Assembly: GCF_900106035.1 (NCBI RefSeq)
Contig: NZ_FNUC01000001.1
Coordinates: 1 to 64,000, forward strand
DNA length: 64,000 bases
Direction: 5' to 3'
Source of the DNA: Jiangella alba
GTDB lineage: Bacteria; Actinomycetota; Actinomycetes; Jiangellales; Jiangellaceae
Shown here: positions 8,151-16,321 of the stretch, piece by piece
Layout of the letters: every line of letters begins with the position of its first letter
Numbering within the stretch: the first letter of the stretch is position 1
Translations under genes and position numbers: made by a program
The notes under the pieces: generated by a model
The model's database searches: none
Told to the model about the DNA's origin: nothing
Seen by the model: only the letters and a program-made list of their open reading frames with translations

Positions 8151-9163
8151 GCGAGCCGATGCAGAGCGCGCCGATCCTGGCCGCCGAAGACGTCCACGTC
8201 GAGTTCGAGGCCCGCCGCGGCGGCGGCCGGGCCCGCGCCGTCGACGGCGTCAACCTCGACATCGCGCCCGGTGAGATCGTCGCGCTGGTCGGCGAGTCCG
8301 GGTGCGGGAAGACGACGCTGGCGCGGACGCTGCTCGGGCTGGAGAAGCCGACGTCCGGCCGGGTGCTGCACCGCGGCACTCCCCTGGCCTACGCATCGAA
8401 GGCGCTCAAGGCGTTCCGCCGCGACGTCCAGCTCGTCCTGCAGGACCCGAGCGGCTCGCTGAACCCGCGGCACACCGTGTACGACGCCGTCGCCGAAGGC
8501 CTGCGCATCCACGGCGACGTGCCGAACGAGCGGGAGCGGGTGGCGGACGCGCTGTCGCGGGCCGGGCTGCGACCGCCGGAGCGGTTCTTCCTGCGCTTCC
8601 CGCACGAGCTGTCCGGCGGGCAGCGGCAGCGCGTCGTCATCGCCGGCGCGCTGGTGCTGGACCCGAACGTGATCGTCGCCGACGAGCCGGTCGCCTCCCT
8701 CGACGCGTCGGTGCGCGGCGAGATCCTGGCGCTGCTGCTGCGGCTGCGCGACGAGCTGGGGCTGGCCGCGCTCGTCGTCACCCACGACCTCGGGCTGGCG
8801 TGGAACATCGCCGACCGGGTCGCCGTCATGTACCTGGGCCGGATCGTCGAGACCGGGCCGGTGGAGAAGATCCTGACCGCGCCGGAGCACCCGTACACGC
8901 AGGCGCTGCTGTCGGTGCTGCCGGACGCGCCGGGGTCACCCGTCGTGCTGCAGGGCGAGCCGCCCGACCCGACCCGGATCCCGTCCGGCTGCCGGTTCCA
9001 CCTGCGCTGCCCGGTGCTCGCCTCGGGCGCCGCGGCGGCCGCCGCCGTCGACGACGCCTGCCGCGGCACGGACCCCGGCGTCCTGGCCGGCGGGACGGCC
9101 ACCCAGGTGGCCTGTCATTACGCCCTGACCGTCACCGACCCGGCTGCGGCAGCCCGTTCCTGA
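8147..9163 (+). CDS. Peptide ABC transporter ATPase (DppF-like)
   Basis: The second ATPase of the first peptide importer has 338 residues from a GTG overlapping the upstream stop. It carries Walker A GESGCGKT, Q-loop LQDPSGSLNPR, signature LSGGQRQR and Walker B VIVADEPVASLD. The H-loop is THDLGLA, and the C-terminal oligopeptide motif is IPSGCRFHLRCPVL. The last 32 bases overlap, tail to tail, the end of the TetR gene on the other strand. It completes a five-gene operon at 3310-9163 with no gap longer than 7 nt. Confidence 0.95.
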   Translation: MSEPMQSAPILAAEDVHVEFEARRGGGRARAVDGVNLDIAPGEIVALVGESGCGKTTLARTLLGLEKPTSGRVLHRGTPLAYASKALKAFRRDVQLVLQDPSGSLNPRHTVYDAVAEGLRIHGDVPNERERVADALSRAGLRPPERFFLRFPHELSGGQRQRVVIAGALVLDPNVIVADEPVASLDASVRGEILALLLRLRDELGLAALVVTHDLGLAWNIADRVAVMYLGRIVETGPVEKILTAPEHPYTQALLSVLPDAPGSPVVLQGEPPDPTRIPSGCRFHLRCPVLASGAAAAAAVDDACRGTDPGVLAGGTATQVACHYALTVTDPAAAARS

Positions 9164-9737
9164 TCTGCGCGAACCCGTCGGCGACCAGTTCGTGCAGGGA
9201 CCGCTCGGGCGGCCCCGCGGCCCAGATGTCGACGGCCGTCTTGAAGGCGAGCCCGGCGCCGCCCGCGATGAGGTGCGGGTAGAGGTCGCGGGAGGTGTCG
9301 GTGCCGGTGCGGACGGCGACGACCTCGGCGAACCGGCGGCGCATGGTGTCGAGCGCGGCCAGCTGGTTCGCGATGACCGACGGATGGGCCAGCACCATCT
9401 CGATCTGCGCCATCATGCGGGCGTGCGCGGCGGCGCCGTCCTCGACCGACCCCAGGAACACCGCCAGCAGGCTGTCCCAGATCGGCTCGTCGGCCGGCCG
9501 CGCCTCGATCTCGTCGGTGAGTCGCTCGGCCCAGTCGATGATCGAGGCCACAATGGCCTCTTCGCGGCTGGAGAAGTAGTTGTGGAACGTCCGCGGCGAC
9601 ACGTCGGCGGCGGCCGCGATGGCCTCGACGGTGACGTGCTCGACCCCCAGCTCGACGGCGAGCCGGTTGGCGGCGCCGGCGAGGGCGGCGCGGGTGGCCG
9701 CCTTCTTGCGCTCACGCAGACCCACTTCGGCTGTCAT
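9132..9737 (-). CDS. TetR-family transcriptional regulator
   Basis: This is a 201-residue one-component repressor. The N-terminal helix-turn-helix reads AIAAAADVSPRTFHNYFSSR (about residues 34-53), the classic TetR recognition helix. The C-terminal ligand-binding half is poorly conserved, as usual, so the ligand is unknown. The frame is open further upstream, but the ATG at 9737 lies 7 nt after a -10 box, giving a leaderless start at the expected family position. It lies downstream of the MmpL exporter gene on the same strand and is its most likely regulator (inference). Its 3' end overlaps the convergent ATPase gene. Confidence 0.9.
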   Translation of the reverse strand: MTAEVGLRERKKAATRAALAGAANRLAVELGVEHVTVEAIAAAADVSPRTFHNYFSSREEAIVASIIDWAERLTDEIEARPADEPIWDSLLAVFLGSVEDGAAAHARMMAQIEMVLAHPSVIANQLAALDTMRRRFAEVVAVRTGTDTSRDLYPHLIAGGAGLAFKTAVDIWAAGPPERSLHELVADGFAQIRNGLPQPGR

Positions 9738-9744
9738 GTCAAAT

Positions 9745-9801
9745 AGTTTACCGAAAAATTGCAGAGACCGCAAAAGTTCTGAGAAAGAAAAGTTGCAGAC
9801 C
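9745..9801 (-). promoter_or_regulatory. tetR promoter with direct-repeat operator candidate
   Basis: On the minus strand TTGCGG (9768-9773) and TAAACT (9745-9750) are spaced by 17 nt, and the ATG follows 7 nt later, implying a leaderless mRNA. Two similar words, GGTCTCTGCAATTTTTC (9753-9769) and GGTCTGCAACTTTTC (9787-9801), begin 34 nt apart. The first fills the spacer. They are candidate autoregulatory sites. Confidence 0.55.
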
Positions 9802-9900
9802 AGCCGGGTCCGGCCGAGGTCTGATCCGGGGTGGTGACCTGGGCGCCAACAGGTGGCCGTCAAGTCACCTCCCCCGCACCACACCCCGCGCCGGACAGGC

Positions 9901-9939
9901 GGACGGGCGGCCGGGACCTCTCCGTCCGGCCGCCCGTCC
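9901..9939. terminator. Strong GC hairpin downstream of the mmpL gene
   Basis: Perfect 14-bp arms (9901-9914 and 9926-9939) enclose an 11-nt loop, 17 nt past the MmpL stop codon. A short TCTTTTC run flanks it only in the plus direction. On the minus strand there is no U-tract, but strong U-less hairpins terminate transcription in actinobacteria. Confidence 0.6.
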
Positions 9940-9956
9940 TCTTTTCACCGGGGGGT

Positions 9957-12167
9957 CTAGCGTTGCGCCGCTTCCAGCTGCGGCTCGGGCTCCTCCCGGA
10001 GCTGGCGGGCCAGCTTCTCGCCCTCGACGTCGACGTTGGGGAGCAGGCGGTCCAGCCAGCGCGGCAGGAACCAGGCCCGGCTGCCCAGCAGCGTCATGAC
10101 CGCCGGCACGATGGTCATGCGGACGACGAACGCGTCGAACGCGACTGCGGCCGCCAGCGCGAGGCCGACCTGCATGATGACGTCCTCGCCACCGAAGATG
10201 AACGCGGCGAACACGCTGATCATGATGAGCGCGGCGGCCGAGACCACCCTGGCGCCGTGCTGGAAGCCGATGACCACCGACTCCTTCGGCGCCGCGCCGT
10301 GCACGTGCTCTTCACGCATGCGCGTCACCAGGAACACCTGGTAGTCCATGGCCAGGCCGAACACGACGCCGATGAGGAAGATCGGCAGCATGCTGATGAT
10401 CGGCCCGGTCTGCTCGATGCCCAGCAGGCCGTTGAACCAGCCCCACTGGAAAACCGCGACGATGGCGCCGAACGTGGCGCCCATGGTGAGCAGGAAGCCC
10501 AGCGCGGCCTTCAGCGGCACCAGCACCGACCGGAACACCAGCATGAGCAGCACGAACGACAACCCGACCACGAGCGCCAGGTACGGCAGCAGCGCCTCGG
10601 TCATGCGCTCGGAGAAGTCGATGTTGATGGCCGTGGTGCCGGTGACTGTCACGTCCGCCCCGGACTCCTCGCCGACGGCGCCGATCTGGTCGCGGATGTC
10701 GCCGACGAGATCCTCGGTCTCGGCGCTGCCCGGGCCGAACTCGGGCACGACGTTGATGATGGCGGTGTCGCCGGCCTCGTTGGGCACGGGCTGCGTGACC
10801 GTGGCGATGCCGTCGAAGCTCTCGAGCGAGGCTGCGACGGAGTCGGCGGCGGCCTGCGCGTCGGGGCTGCCGGACGCGTCGACGACCACCATGAGCGGGC
10901 CGTTGAAGCCGGGGCCGAAGCCCTCGACGGTGAGATCGTAGGCCTTGCGCTGCGTGCTGTCGGGCGACGAGCTGCCTTCGTCGGGTAGCCCGAGCCGGAG
11001 GTCGAGCAGCGGCGCCGCCAGCGCCAGCATGCCCACGACGGCGATGGTGAGCACGGCGACCGGCCGTCGCGTGACCAGGTTCACCCAGCGCCGGCCCAGG
11101 GTGGGCAAGCTGTCGTCGTCGGTGGCCCGCTCGCGGATGCGGCGCAGGCCGGGGATCTTTCCGCCCAGCACCCGGTGCTTGGCGAAGCCGAGCAGGGCGG
11201 GCAGCAGGCTGAGCGCGATGATGACGGCGACGCCCACGGTGAGCGCCGCGGCGAGGCCCATCTCCGTCAGCATCGGGATGTTGACGACGAACAGGCCGGC
11301 CAGCGCGATCATGACGGTGAGCCCGGCGAACACGACCGCGGACCCGGCCGTGCCGACGGCGCGACCGGCGGCCTCCTCGCCGTCGCGGCCCACGGCCAGC
11401 TCGTGCCGGAAGCGCGACACGATGAACAGCGCGTAGTCGATGCCCACGGCCAGGCCGAGCATGAGCGCCAGCGTGGGAGTGCTGGACCCGATGTCCATGA
11501 ACCCGCTGGCCGCTGTGATGGCGGAGATGCCGATGACGATGCCGAGGATGGCGGTGATCAGCGGCAGGCCGGCGGCGATGAGCGAGCCGAACGTGAGGAT
11601 CAGCACCACGGCGGCGACGCCGATGCCGATGATCTCAGTGCCGGCCGGCTCTTCGTCGCTCATGGCCGCCTCGCCGCCGAGCTCGACCGTCAGGCCGGCG
11701 TCGCGACCGCCCTCGGCGGCCTCGGTGAGCGCCTCGCGCGCCTCGTCGGTGAGGTCGAAGAACGGAACGGCGTAGGTGACCTGCGAGAACGCGATGGTGC
11801 CGTCCTCGGACACGGTGCCGATCTCGAACGGGTCGGGCACGTCGGCGACCTGCGGCGCCGCCTGGAGCTCGGCCAGGACGTCGCCGACGGCGGCCTGGTT
11901 GGCGGGGTCGTCGAGGGTCTGGCCCTCGGGCGCGGCGAACACGACGCGCGCCGTGGCGCCGTCGGTGTTGCCGCCGGGGAACCGCTCCTCGAGGAGGTCG
12001 AACGCCTCCTGGGACTCGGTGCCGGGGATGGAGAACGTGTCGGACGTGGGCCCGGACAGCGTCGAGGCGCCCACCCCGAAGAGCGCGACGAGGCCGAGCC
12101 AGATGGCCAGCACCACCCCGCGGCGCCGATAGGAGAACCGGCCGAGCCGGTAGAGGAATGTCGCCAC
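9957..12167 (-). CDS. MmpL/RND-type membrane transporter
   Basis: This 736-residue MMPL-domain transporter, a proton-driven exporter of lipids or small hydrophobic molecules, sits in the cytoplasmic membrane. It has two repeated halves. Each has one helix, a large extracytoplasmic domain and five helices. The Asp-Tyr proton-relay pair is present in GLAVGIDYALFIVSRFR and again in FGLAMDYQVFLVTRMREE. The GTG at 12167 has GGAG six bases ahead and starts VATFLYRLGRFSYRRR, the usual MMPL beginning. The 82 in-frame codons upstream encode no family sequence. A TetR regulator follows on the same strand. The substrate is unknown. Confidence 0.92.
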   Translation of the reverse strand: MATFLYRLGRFSYRRRGVVLAIWLGLVALFGVGASTLSGPTSDTFSIPGTESQEAFDLLEERFPGGNTDGATARVVFAAPEGQTLDDPANQAAVGDVLAELQAAPQVADVPDPFEIGTVSEDGTIAFSQVTYAVPFFDLTDEAREALTEAAEGGRDAGLTVELGGEAAMSDEEPAGTEIIGIGVAAVVLILTFGSLIAAGLPLITAILGIVIGISAITAASGFMDIGSSTPTLALMLGLAVGIDYALFIVSRFRHELAVGRDGEEAAGRAVGTAGSAVVFAGLTVMIALAGLFVVNIPMLTEMGLAAALTVGVAVIIALSLLPALLGFAKHRVLGGKIPGLRRIRERATDDDSLPTLGRRWVNLVTRRPVAVLTIAVVGMLALAAPLLDLRLGLPDEGSSSPDSTQRKAYDLTVEGFGPGFNGPLMVVVDASGSPDAQAAADSVAASLESFDGIATVTQPVPNEAGDTAIINVVPEFGPGSAETEDLVGDIRDQIGAVGEESGADVTVTGTTAINIDFSERMTEALLPYLALVVGLSFVLLMLVFRSVLVPLKAALGFLLTMGATFGAIVAVFQWGWFNGLLGIEQTGPIISMLPIFLIGVVFGLAMDYQVFLVTRMREEHVHGAAPKESVVIGFQHGARVVSAAALIMISVFAAFIFGGEDVIMQVGLALAAAVAFDAFVVRMTIVPAVMTLLGSRAWFLPRWLDRLLPNVDVEGEKLARQLREEPEPQLEAAQR

Positions 12168-12300
12168 CAAAGACTCCAAGCGTGTGAGAAGAGCGACGTC
12201 AGAACACCACGGCAAACCTGTGAACAGCCTGAGAGCGATGTGTGCCGCGACCCACTCCGATGTGAGACTGCAACTACCAGCCTGCCCCGTCCGCAAGATG

Positions 12301-12330
12301 ACACTAACTGACTTCTTGCACATCACGCAA
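12301..12330 (-). promoter_or_regulatory. Candidate mmpL promoter
   Basis: On the minus strand TTGCGT (12325-12330) and TAGTGT (12301-12306) are separated by 18 nt, in an unusually AT-rich patch about 134 nt before the GTG start. The distance implies a leader of over 120 nt. This is a sequence match only. Confidence 0.35.
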
Positions 12331-12435
12331 ATCTTCTCAGTGGGCAAGTTTTCACAACGGGCATGACGGCCGCTCGTCATCTCCTCGTCGCCCACTCCCC
12401 GGCCGGTGGTCACCTGGGCCGCCTACCGTCCGGCC

Positions 12436-14076
12436 ATGACGATCCGAGCGCGCAGACGCGCAGCTGTGACGGCGGCCCTGATGAGCGCCGCGGTGGCCGC
12501 CCCGCTGGCGGTCATGGAGACGACGGCGGTCGCCGAGGAGTCGCGCCTGGGCCGGCAGATCCTGTGGCGCGAGAGCTTCAACGGCCTGTCCGGCGCGGTC
12601 GCCGGCGACGGCTACACGCACGAGCCGCCCCGCGGCTGGGCCGTCGAGGTCGCGCCCGAGATGGAGGCCGGCGGCGTCGACGACTGGCGCGGCTGGTCGT
12701 TCACCACGCGCGAGTACTGGACGGCGGCCGAGGACCAGCTGCGGTTCCGGTTCGGCCGCGCGGACGACGTCATCGCCGTCGCCGACTCCGACGAGTACGA
12801 CGACGCCCCCGGCGCCGCCGAACGGTTCGACACCACGCTGGTCTCGCGGCCGGTCCGGGTGTTCGGGCACGCCGAGCTGGAGCTCACCTTCGATTCGCAC
12901 CTGCGGCCGTGGACCGGCCAGTCCGCCACCGTCACCGTCGAGTTCGACGGCAGCGGCGAGGAGACCACGCTGCTGCGCTACGACGCCACCAACACCACGA
13001 ACGACTACGACGGCGACCTCGCGAACAGCACCGAGGCGCTGCGCTTCAGCGTGCCCTCCGGCGCGCGGCAGGCCGTCTTCCGGTGGCGTCTCGACGCGCC
13101 GCGCAACTCCTGGTACTGGGCGATCGACAGCGTCTCGGTCCGCACGACGGCCACGCCCACGCCGTCGCTGAACGCGGCCACGTCGCTCTGGGTGGTCAGC
13201 GACATCCAGGGTCACCCGGGCGACTTCGCCCACGGCCTGCGCGACCTCGACGCCGTCCGCCCCGACGCCGCGGGGCTGCTGATCGCCGGCGACATCGTCC
13301 CGACCGGGACCACCGCCGAATGGCGCCAGATCGACGACGTCGTGGCCGGGGCCACGGCCGACGGGATCATGCCGGAGCAGCTGGTGGCGGCGATCGGGAA
13401 CCACGAGAGCTACGCGGCCGAGTCGTGGGAGACGCTACGCGACCGGTTCCTCGACTTCGCCGGCCGCGACGAGGTGTACGGCGAGTACGTCCTCACCGGG
13501 CGCGGCGGCTCGGTGCCGGTGCTGGTGATCGGGCAGGAGTTCCCCCGTCCGCCCGAGGTCGGGATGTCCGACGAGCAGGTCGAGTGGCTGGACCGGCGGC
13601 TCGACCACTGGGCCGCGCGGAAGAAGCAGGTGCTCGTCATGGCCCACTTCCCGCTGGGCGACACCGTCTCCGCGTCGTGGATCCCCTGGTACCACGAGTC
13701 GTACGACCGCAACGACGAGCTGACCGCGCTATTCGGCGACCACCCGAACGTGATCTTCCTGACCGGCCACACCCACTACCCGTTCGAGCTCGGCGACTGG
13801 GCCGTCCGGCGCCGCGTCCCCGGCGGCCACCCGGACGGGTTCCTCGCCGTCAACACCGGCGCCATGCACGTCGAATGGGACGCCCGAGGTGAGAACACCA
13901 GCGGCATCAGCGAGGTCGTCACGCGGGACATCAACCGCGGCCTCACCATCGACGTCTGCGCCGACCGCGTGGTCATCGAAGCGCGCGACTTCGGCCTCGC
14001 CGGCTCCACCGACGTCAACGAGGTCCTGCGCCACCTCGAGGTCGGGAATCCGCTGCTCCACGGGCGGCCGCGCTGA
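12436..14076 (+). CDS. Secreted metallophosphoesterase with N-terminal beta-sandwich-like domain
   Basis: This is a 546-residue exported calcineurin-like phosphoesterase. A signal peptide (RRRAAVTAALMSAAVAAPLA) is followed by about 190 residues rich in Trp and beta-strand-like sequence, resembling a carbohydrate-binding jelly roll though not firmly identified. The phosphoesterase domain from about residue 250 has the metal motifs SDIQGH, GDIVPTG, GNHES, AHFPLG and GHTHYP. TACCGT lies six bases before the ATG, so a leaderless transcript is likely, and the Met 30 nt upstream is not favoured. The stop is 3 nt from the convergent ZIP gene. The substrate could be a nucleotide or phosphodiester; I cannot tell which. 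Confidence 0.88.
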   Translation: MTIRARRRAAVTAALMSAAVAAPLAVMETTAVAEESRLGRQILWRESFNGLSGAVAGDGYTHEPPRGWAVEVAPEMEAGGVDDWRGWSFTTREYWTAAEDQLRFRFGRADDVIAVADSDEYDDAPGAAERFDTTLVSRPVRVFGHAELELTFDSHLRPWTGQSATVTVEFDGSGEETTLLRYDATNTTNDYDGDLANSTEALRFSVPSGARQAVFRWRLDAPRNSWYWAIDSVSVRTTATPTPSLNAATSLWVVSDIQGHPGDFAHGLRDLDAVRPDAAGLLIAGDIVPTGTTAEWRQIDDVVAGATADGIMPEQLVAAIGNHESYAAESWETLRDRFLDFAGRDEVYGEYVLTGRGGSVPVLVIGQEFPRPPEVGMSDEQVEWLDRRLDHWAARKKQVLVMAHFPLGDTVSASWIPWYHESYDRNDELTALFGDHPNVIFLTGHTHYPFELGDWAVRRRVPGGHPDGFLAVNTGAMHVEWDARGENTSGISEVVTRDINRGLTIDVCADRVVIEARDFGLAGSTDVNEVLRHLEVGNPLLHGRPR

Positions 14077-14079
14077 CGT

Positions 14080-14805
14080 TCATGCGAGGGTGCTCAGCCC
14101 GAACGCCACGCTGAACCCGAGCACCGTCACCAACCCCGTCGACGGGCCGCCGAATTCGTAGGCTTCGGGGACCATCGTGTCGGTCAGCATGGTCAGCAGG
14201 GCGCCCGCCGCGAACGCCTGCACCAGCGCCACCGTGCCGCCGCCCGACGAGCCGACGAAGTACCAGCCGGCCCATGACGCCACGCCGGCGATGGCGGTGG
14301 TGCCCACCCACAGCAGCAGGACGGAGCGGCGGGACGTGCCGGACTTCAGCAGGCCGACCGACGCGGACATCGCCTCGGGCAGGTTCGACACGAACACCGC
14401 GGCCAGCATCGCCACGCTGACGCCGCCGCCACCGGCCAGCGTCGTGCCGAGCACCACGGACTCCGGGATGCCGTCGAGGACGGTGCCGAACGCGATCGCC
14501 GCGCCCGCGCCACCGGCCTGCACGCCGGTCGAGCGCTTCCGGTCCGCGCCACCGAGACGGTCGATCAGCAGGTCGCCGACGTAGAACGTGACGGCGCCGG
14601 CGGCCAGGCCGGCGAGCAGCACCCGGCCGTTGCTCTGCTCGAACGCGTCCTGGACGAGGTCGTACGCGACGGCGCTGATGAGCACACCGGCGCCGAACGC
14701 CATGATCAGCGCCACCACCCGCTGCGGCAGCGGGCGCGCCATGACGATCAGCGCACCGATGATCAGCGACGAGCTGGCCAGCAGGCCCCAGAGCAACGCG
14801 CTCAC
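14080..14805 (-). CDS. ZIP-family metal transporter
   Basis: This 241-residue polytopic membrane protein with about eight hydrophobic segments matches the ZIP (ZupT-like) fold. The two paired metal-site helices read FGTVLDGIPESVVLGT and VSNLPEAMSASVGL. The usual metal-binding HNxPEG sequence is replaced by LDGIPES, so histidine ligands are fewer than in zinc-transporting ZupT. Transport of divalent cations is the family role; the actual ion is uncertain. It stands alone, convergent with the phosphoesterase gene. Confidence 0.82.
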   Translation of the reverse strand: MSALLWGLLASSSLIIGALIVMARPLPQRVVALIMAFGAGVLISAVAYDLVQDAFEQSNGRVLLAGLAAGAVTFYVGDLLIDRLGGADRKRSTGVQAGGAGAAIAFGTVLDGIPESVVLGTTLAGGGGVSVAMLAAVFVSNLPEAMSASVGLLKSGTSRRSVLLLWVGTTAIAGVASWAGWYFVGSSGGGTVALVQAFAAGALLTMLTDTMVPEAYEFGGPSTGLVTVLGFSVAFGLSTLA

Positions 14806-14841
14806 AGGACGCGACGATAGCGGCCGCGGCCCGCGAGCGCC

Positions 14842-15151
14842 TCAGATCTCGACGACCTCGAGCAGCCGGACGACGTCGGCGAAGTCGGCGGGGTTGCGGG
14901 TCAGCAGGGGCAGCTCGTGCACGGCGGCGGTCGCGGCGATCTGCAGATCGAGGCGCCGCGGTCGCGAGTTGCGCCCGTTCCAGCCGACGGCTCCGGGCCA
15001 GCCGCTCGACCGGATCGTCGACGTCGAGACCGTAGGACAGCTCGGCGATGGTGACGGTGCTCAGCGCGGCAGGTGCGGAAGCGTAGGCCCCGAGGTCGAG
15101 CGAACCGAAGTCGATCACGACCGAGGTGTCGAGCATGACGCGGGAGGTCAC
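14842..15151 (-). pseudogene. VapC-type PIN-domain toxin, broken by internal deletion and frameshift
   Basis: From a GTG that overlaps the antitoxin stop (GTGA), the frame reads VTSRVMLDTSVVIDF and continues through a normal PIN start to RLARSRRLE. The normal C-terminal half, RPRRLDLQIAATAAVHE then LLTRNPADF and LLEVVEI-stop, is present but in another frame. About 30 residues usual for the family, including the central catalytic acidic residue, are absent at the junction (near 14960). The first active-site Asp (MLDTS) survives. The simplest reading is an out-of-frame deletion; the continued frame runs on as nonsense. Loss of toxin function is inferred. Confidence 0.82.
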
Positions 15152-15342
15152 CGCCGCTTGGCCCGCTCCCACTCGTCGGTCAGCGGATCGTCCGGCCCGA
15201 AGATCTCGTCGTCGGCCCGGCGCTCGGCCGCCCACCGCTCGGCGTCGATCGGCGGCAACCGGCGGAACGCCTCCTGCACCTCGCCGAGGGTCGGCCAGGT
15301 ACGGGCGGGTGCTCCCGGCTGGTGGGGAATCAGGTCGGCCAC
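15148..15342 (-). pseudogene. C-terminal remnant of a Phd/VapB-type antitoxin
   Basis: The frame encodes 64 residues starting VADLIPHQPGAPARTW, which resembles the end of the Phd/YefM DNA-binding domain (GRPVADLVPH). An acidic, Trp-containing toxin-binding tail follows, ending EWERAKRR. The roughly 40-residue N-terminal DNA-binding part has no room: the stop of the S66 peptidase gene lies only 22 nt upstream. So the antitoxin looks 5'-truncated, either by a rearrangement or by deletion. It overlaps the broken toxin gene by 4 nt. The family call rests on a short match plus gene pairing. Confidence 0.6.
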
Positions 15343-15364
15343 CGGCGCTGGTGCTACATACGTG

Positions 15365-16321
15365 CTACGACAGCGCCGCCGCGTCCAGCGTCAGCGTCCC
15401 CGCCTCGGCGTCCAGCGTCGCCGGCACCCCCAGCGGAACGGTGATCGACGACGGGCCGTGGCCGAAGCCGAGATCGGTGAGCACGGGGACGCCGAGGCCG
15501 CCCAGCCGGTCAAGCATCAGGTGCTCCACCGGCTCGCAGTCGTGCCAGGACCCGAGGGCGATCCCGGCCGCGCCGGTCAGCCAGCCGGACCGCAGCAGAT
15601 GCGTGAGGAACCCGTCCAGCCGGTACGCCTTCTCCCCCACGTCCTCCAGCAGGACCAGCGCCCCGGCGGCCGACGGCAGCCCGGTCGGCGTCCCGAGCTC
15701 GGCGGCGATCAGCGCCAGGCACCCGCCGACGGTGACGCCTGAGGCGACGCCGGGGACCAGGGCCCGGGCGGACGGCGACGTCAGCACCGTCCCGGCCTCG
15801 CCGCCGAACAGCATCGACCGCAGCCCGTCTGCGGTGGAGCCCGACGTGACGAACGCCTCGGCCGCGATCATCGGCCCGTGCAGCGTCGCGACGCCCAGGA
15901 GGCGGGCGAAGGCCGAGTGCAGCGCGGTGATGTCGCTGTAGCCGACGAACGCCTTGGGCGCGGCCGCGGCCATCGCGCCCCAGTCGAGCAGCGAGGACAC
16001 CCGCTGCACCCCGTACCCGCCGCGCGCGCACAGCACGGCCGCGAAGTCCGGCGAGCACCAGGCCTCCTGCAGATCGGCGGCGCGCTCGGCGTCGGTGCCG
16101 GCGAGGTACTCGAACGAGGGGTGGACGGACAGCACGTGCGGCATGACGACGACGTCCAGGCCCCAGGAGCGCAGGATCGCGCAGCCGGCGTCCAGGCGGT
16201 CCTTGGGCACCGGACCGGCCGGTGCGACGACGGCGACGCGGTCGCCCTCGACCAGGCGGCGGGGCCGGCGCAGCGGCACCACGGACGGACCCACCGGCAC
16301 CATCGACGGCCGCCCGGTCAC
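15365..16321 (-). CDS. LD-carboxypeptidase (peptidase family S66)
   Basis: LdcA-type enzymes remove the terminal D-alanine from murein tetrapeptides, or cleave related LD bonds, during cell-wall recycling in the cytosol. The product is 318 residues from a GTG overlapping the S9 stop; an ATG at 16303 would give 312. The catalytic Ser lies in VGYSDITALHSAF, the Glu in LLEDVGEKAYRLDG and the His in GFGHGPSS, the S66 triad order. It is the last gene of the MarR-M55-M20-S9-S66 operon. Some S66 relatives cleave peptide antibiotics of the microcin C type instead, which cannot be excluded. Confidence 0.9.
   Translation of the reverse strand: MTGRPSMVPVGPSVVPLRRPRRLVEGDRVAVVAPAGPVPKDRLDAGCAILRSWGLDVVVMPHVLSVHPSFEYLAGTDAERAADLQEAWCSPDFAAVLCARGGYGVQRVSSLLDWGAMAAAAPKAFVGYSDITALHSAFARLLGVATLHGPMIAAEAFVTSGSTADGLRSMLFGGEAGTVLTSPSARALVPGVASGVTVGGCLALIAAELGTPTGLPSAAGALVLLEDVGEKAYRLDGFLTHLLRSGWLTGAAGIALGSWHDCEPVEHLMLDRLGGLGVPVLTDLGFGHGPSSITVPLGVPATLDAEAGTLTLDAAALS

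Noticed and set aside
12363..13892. 509-codon frame over the phosphoesterase gene
   Set aside because: Shadow in another frame; the true frame has the full set of metal motifs.
14015..15235. Long minus-strand frame running from the PIN start through the ZIP gene
   Set aside because: Only the first 50 or so residues are PIN-like; after the deletion junction the frame is nonsense and overlaps the ZIP gene.
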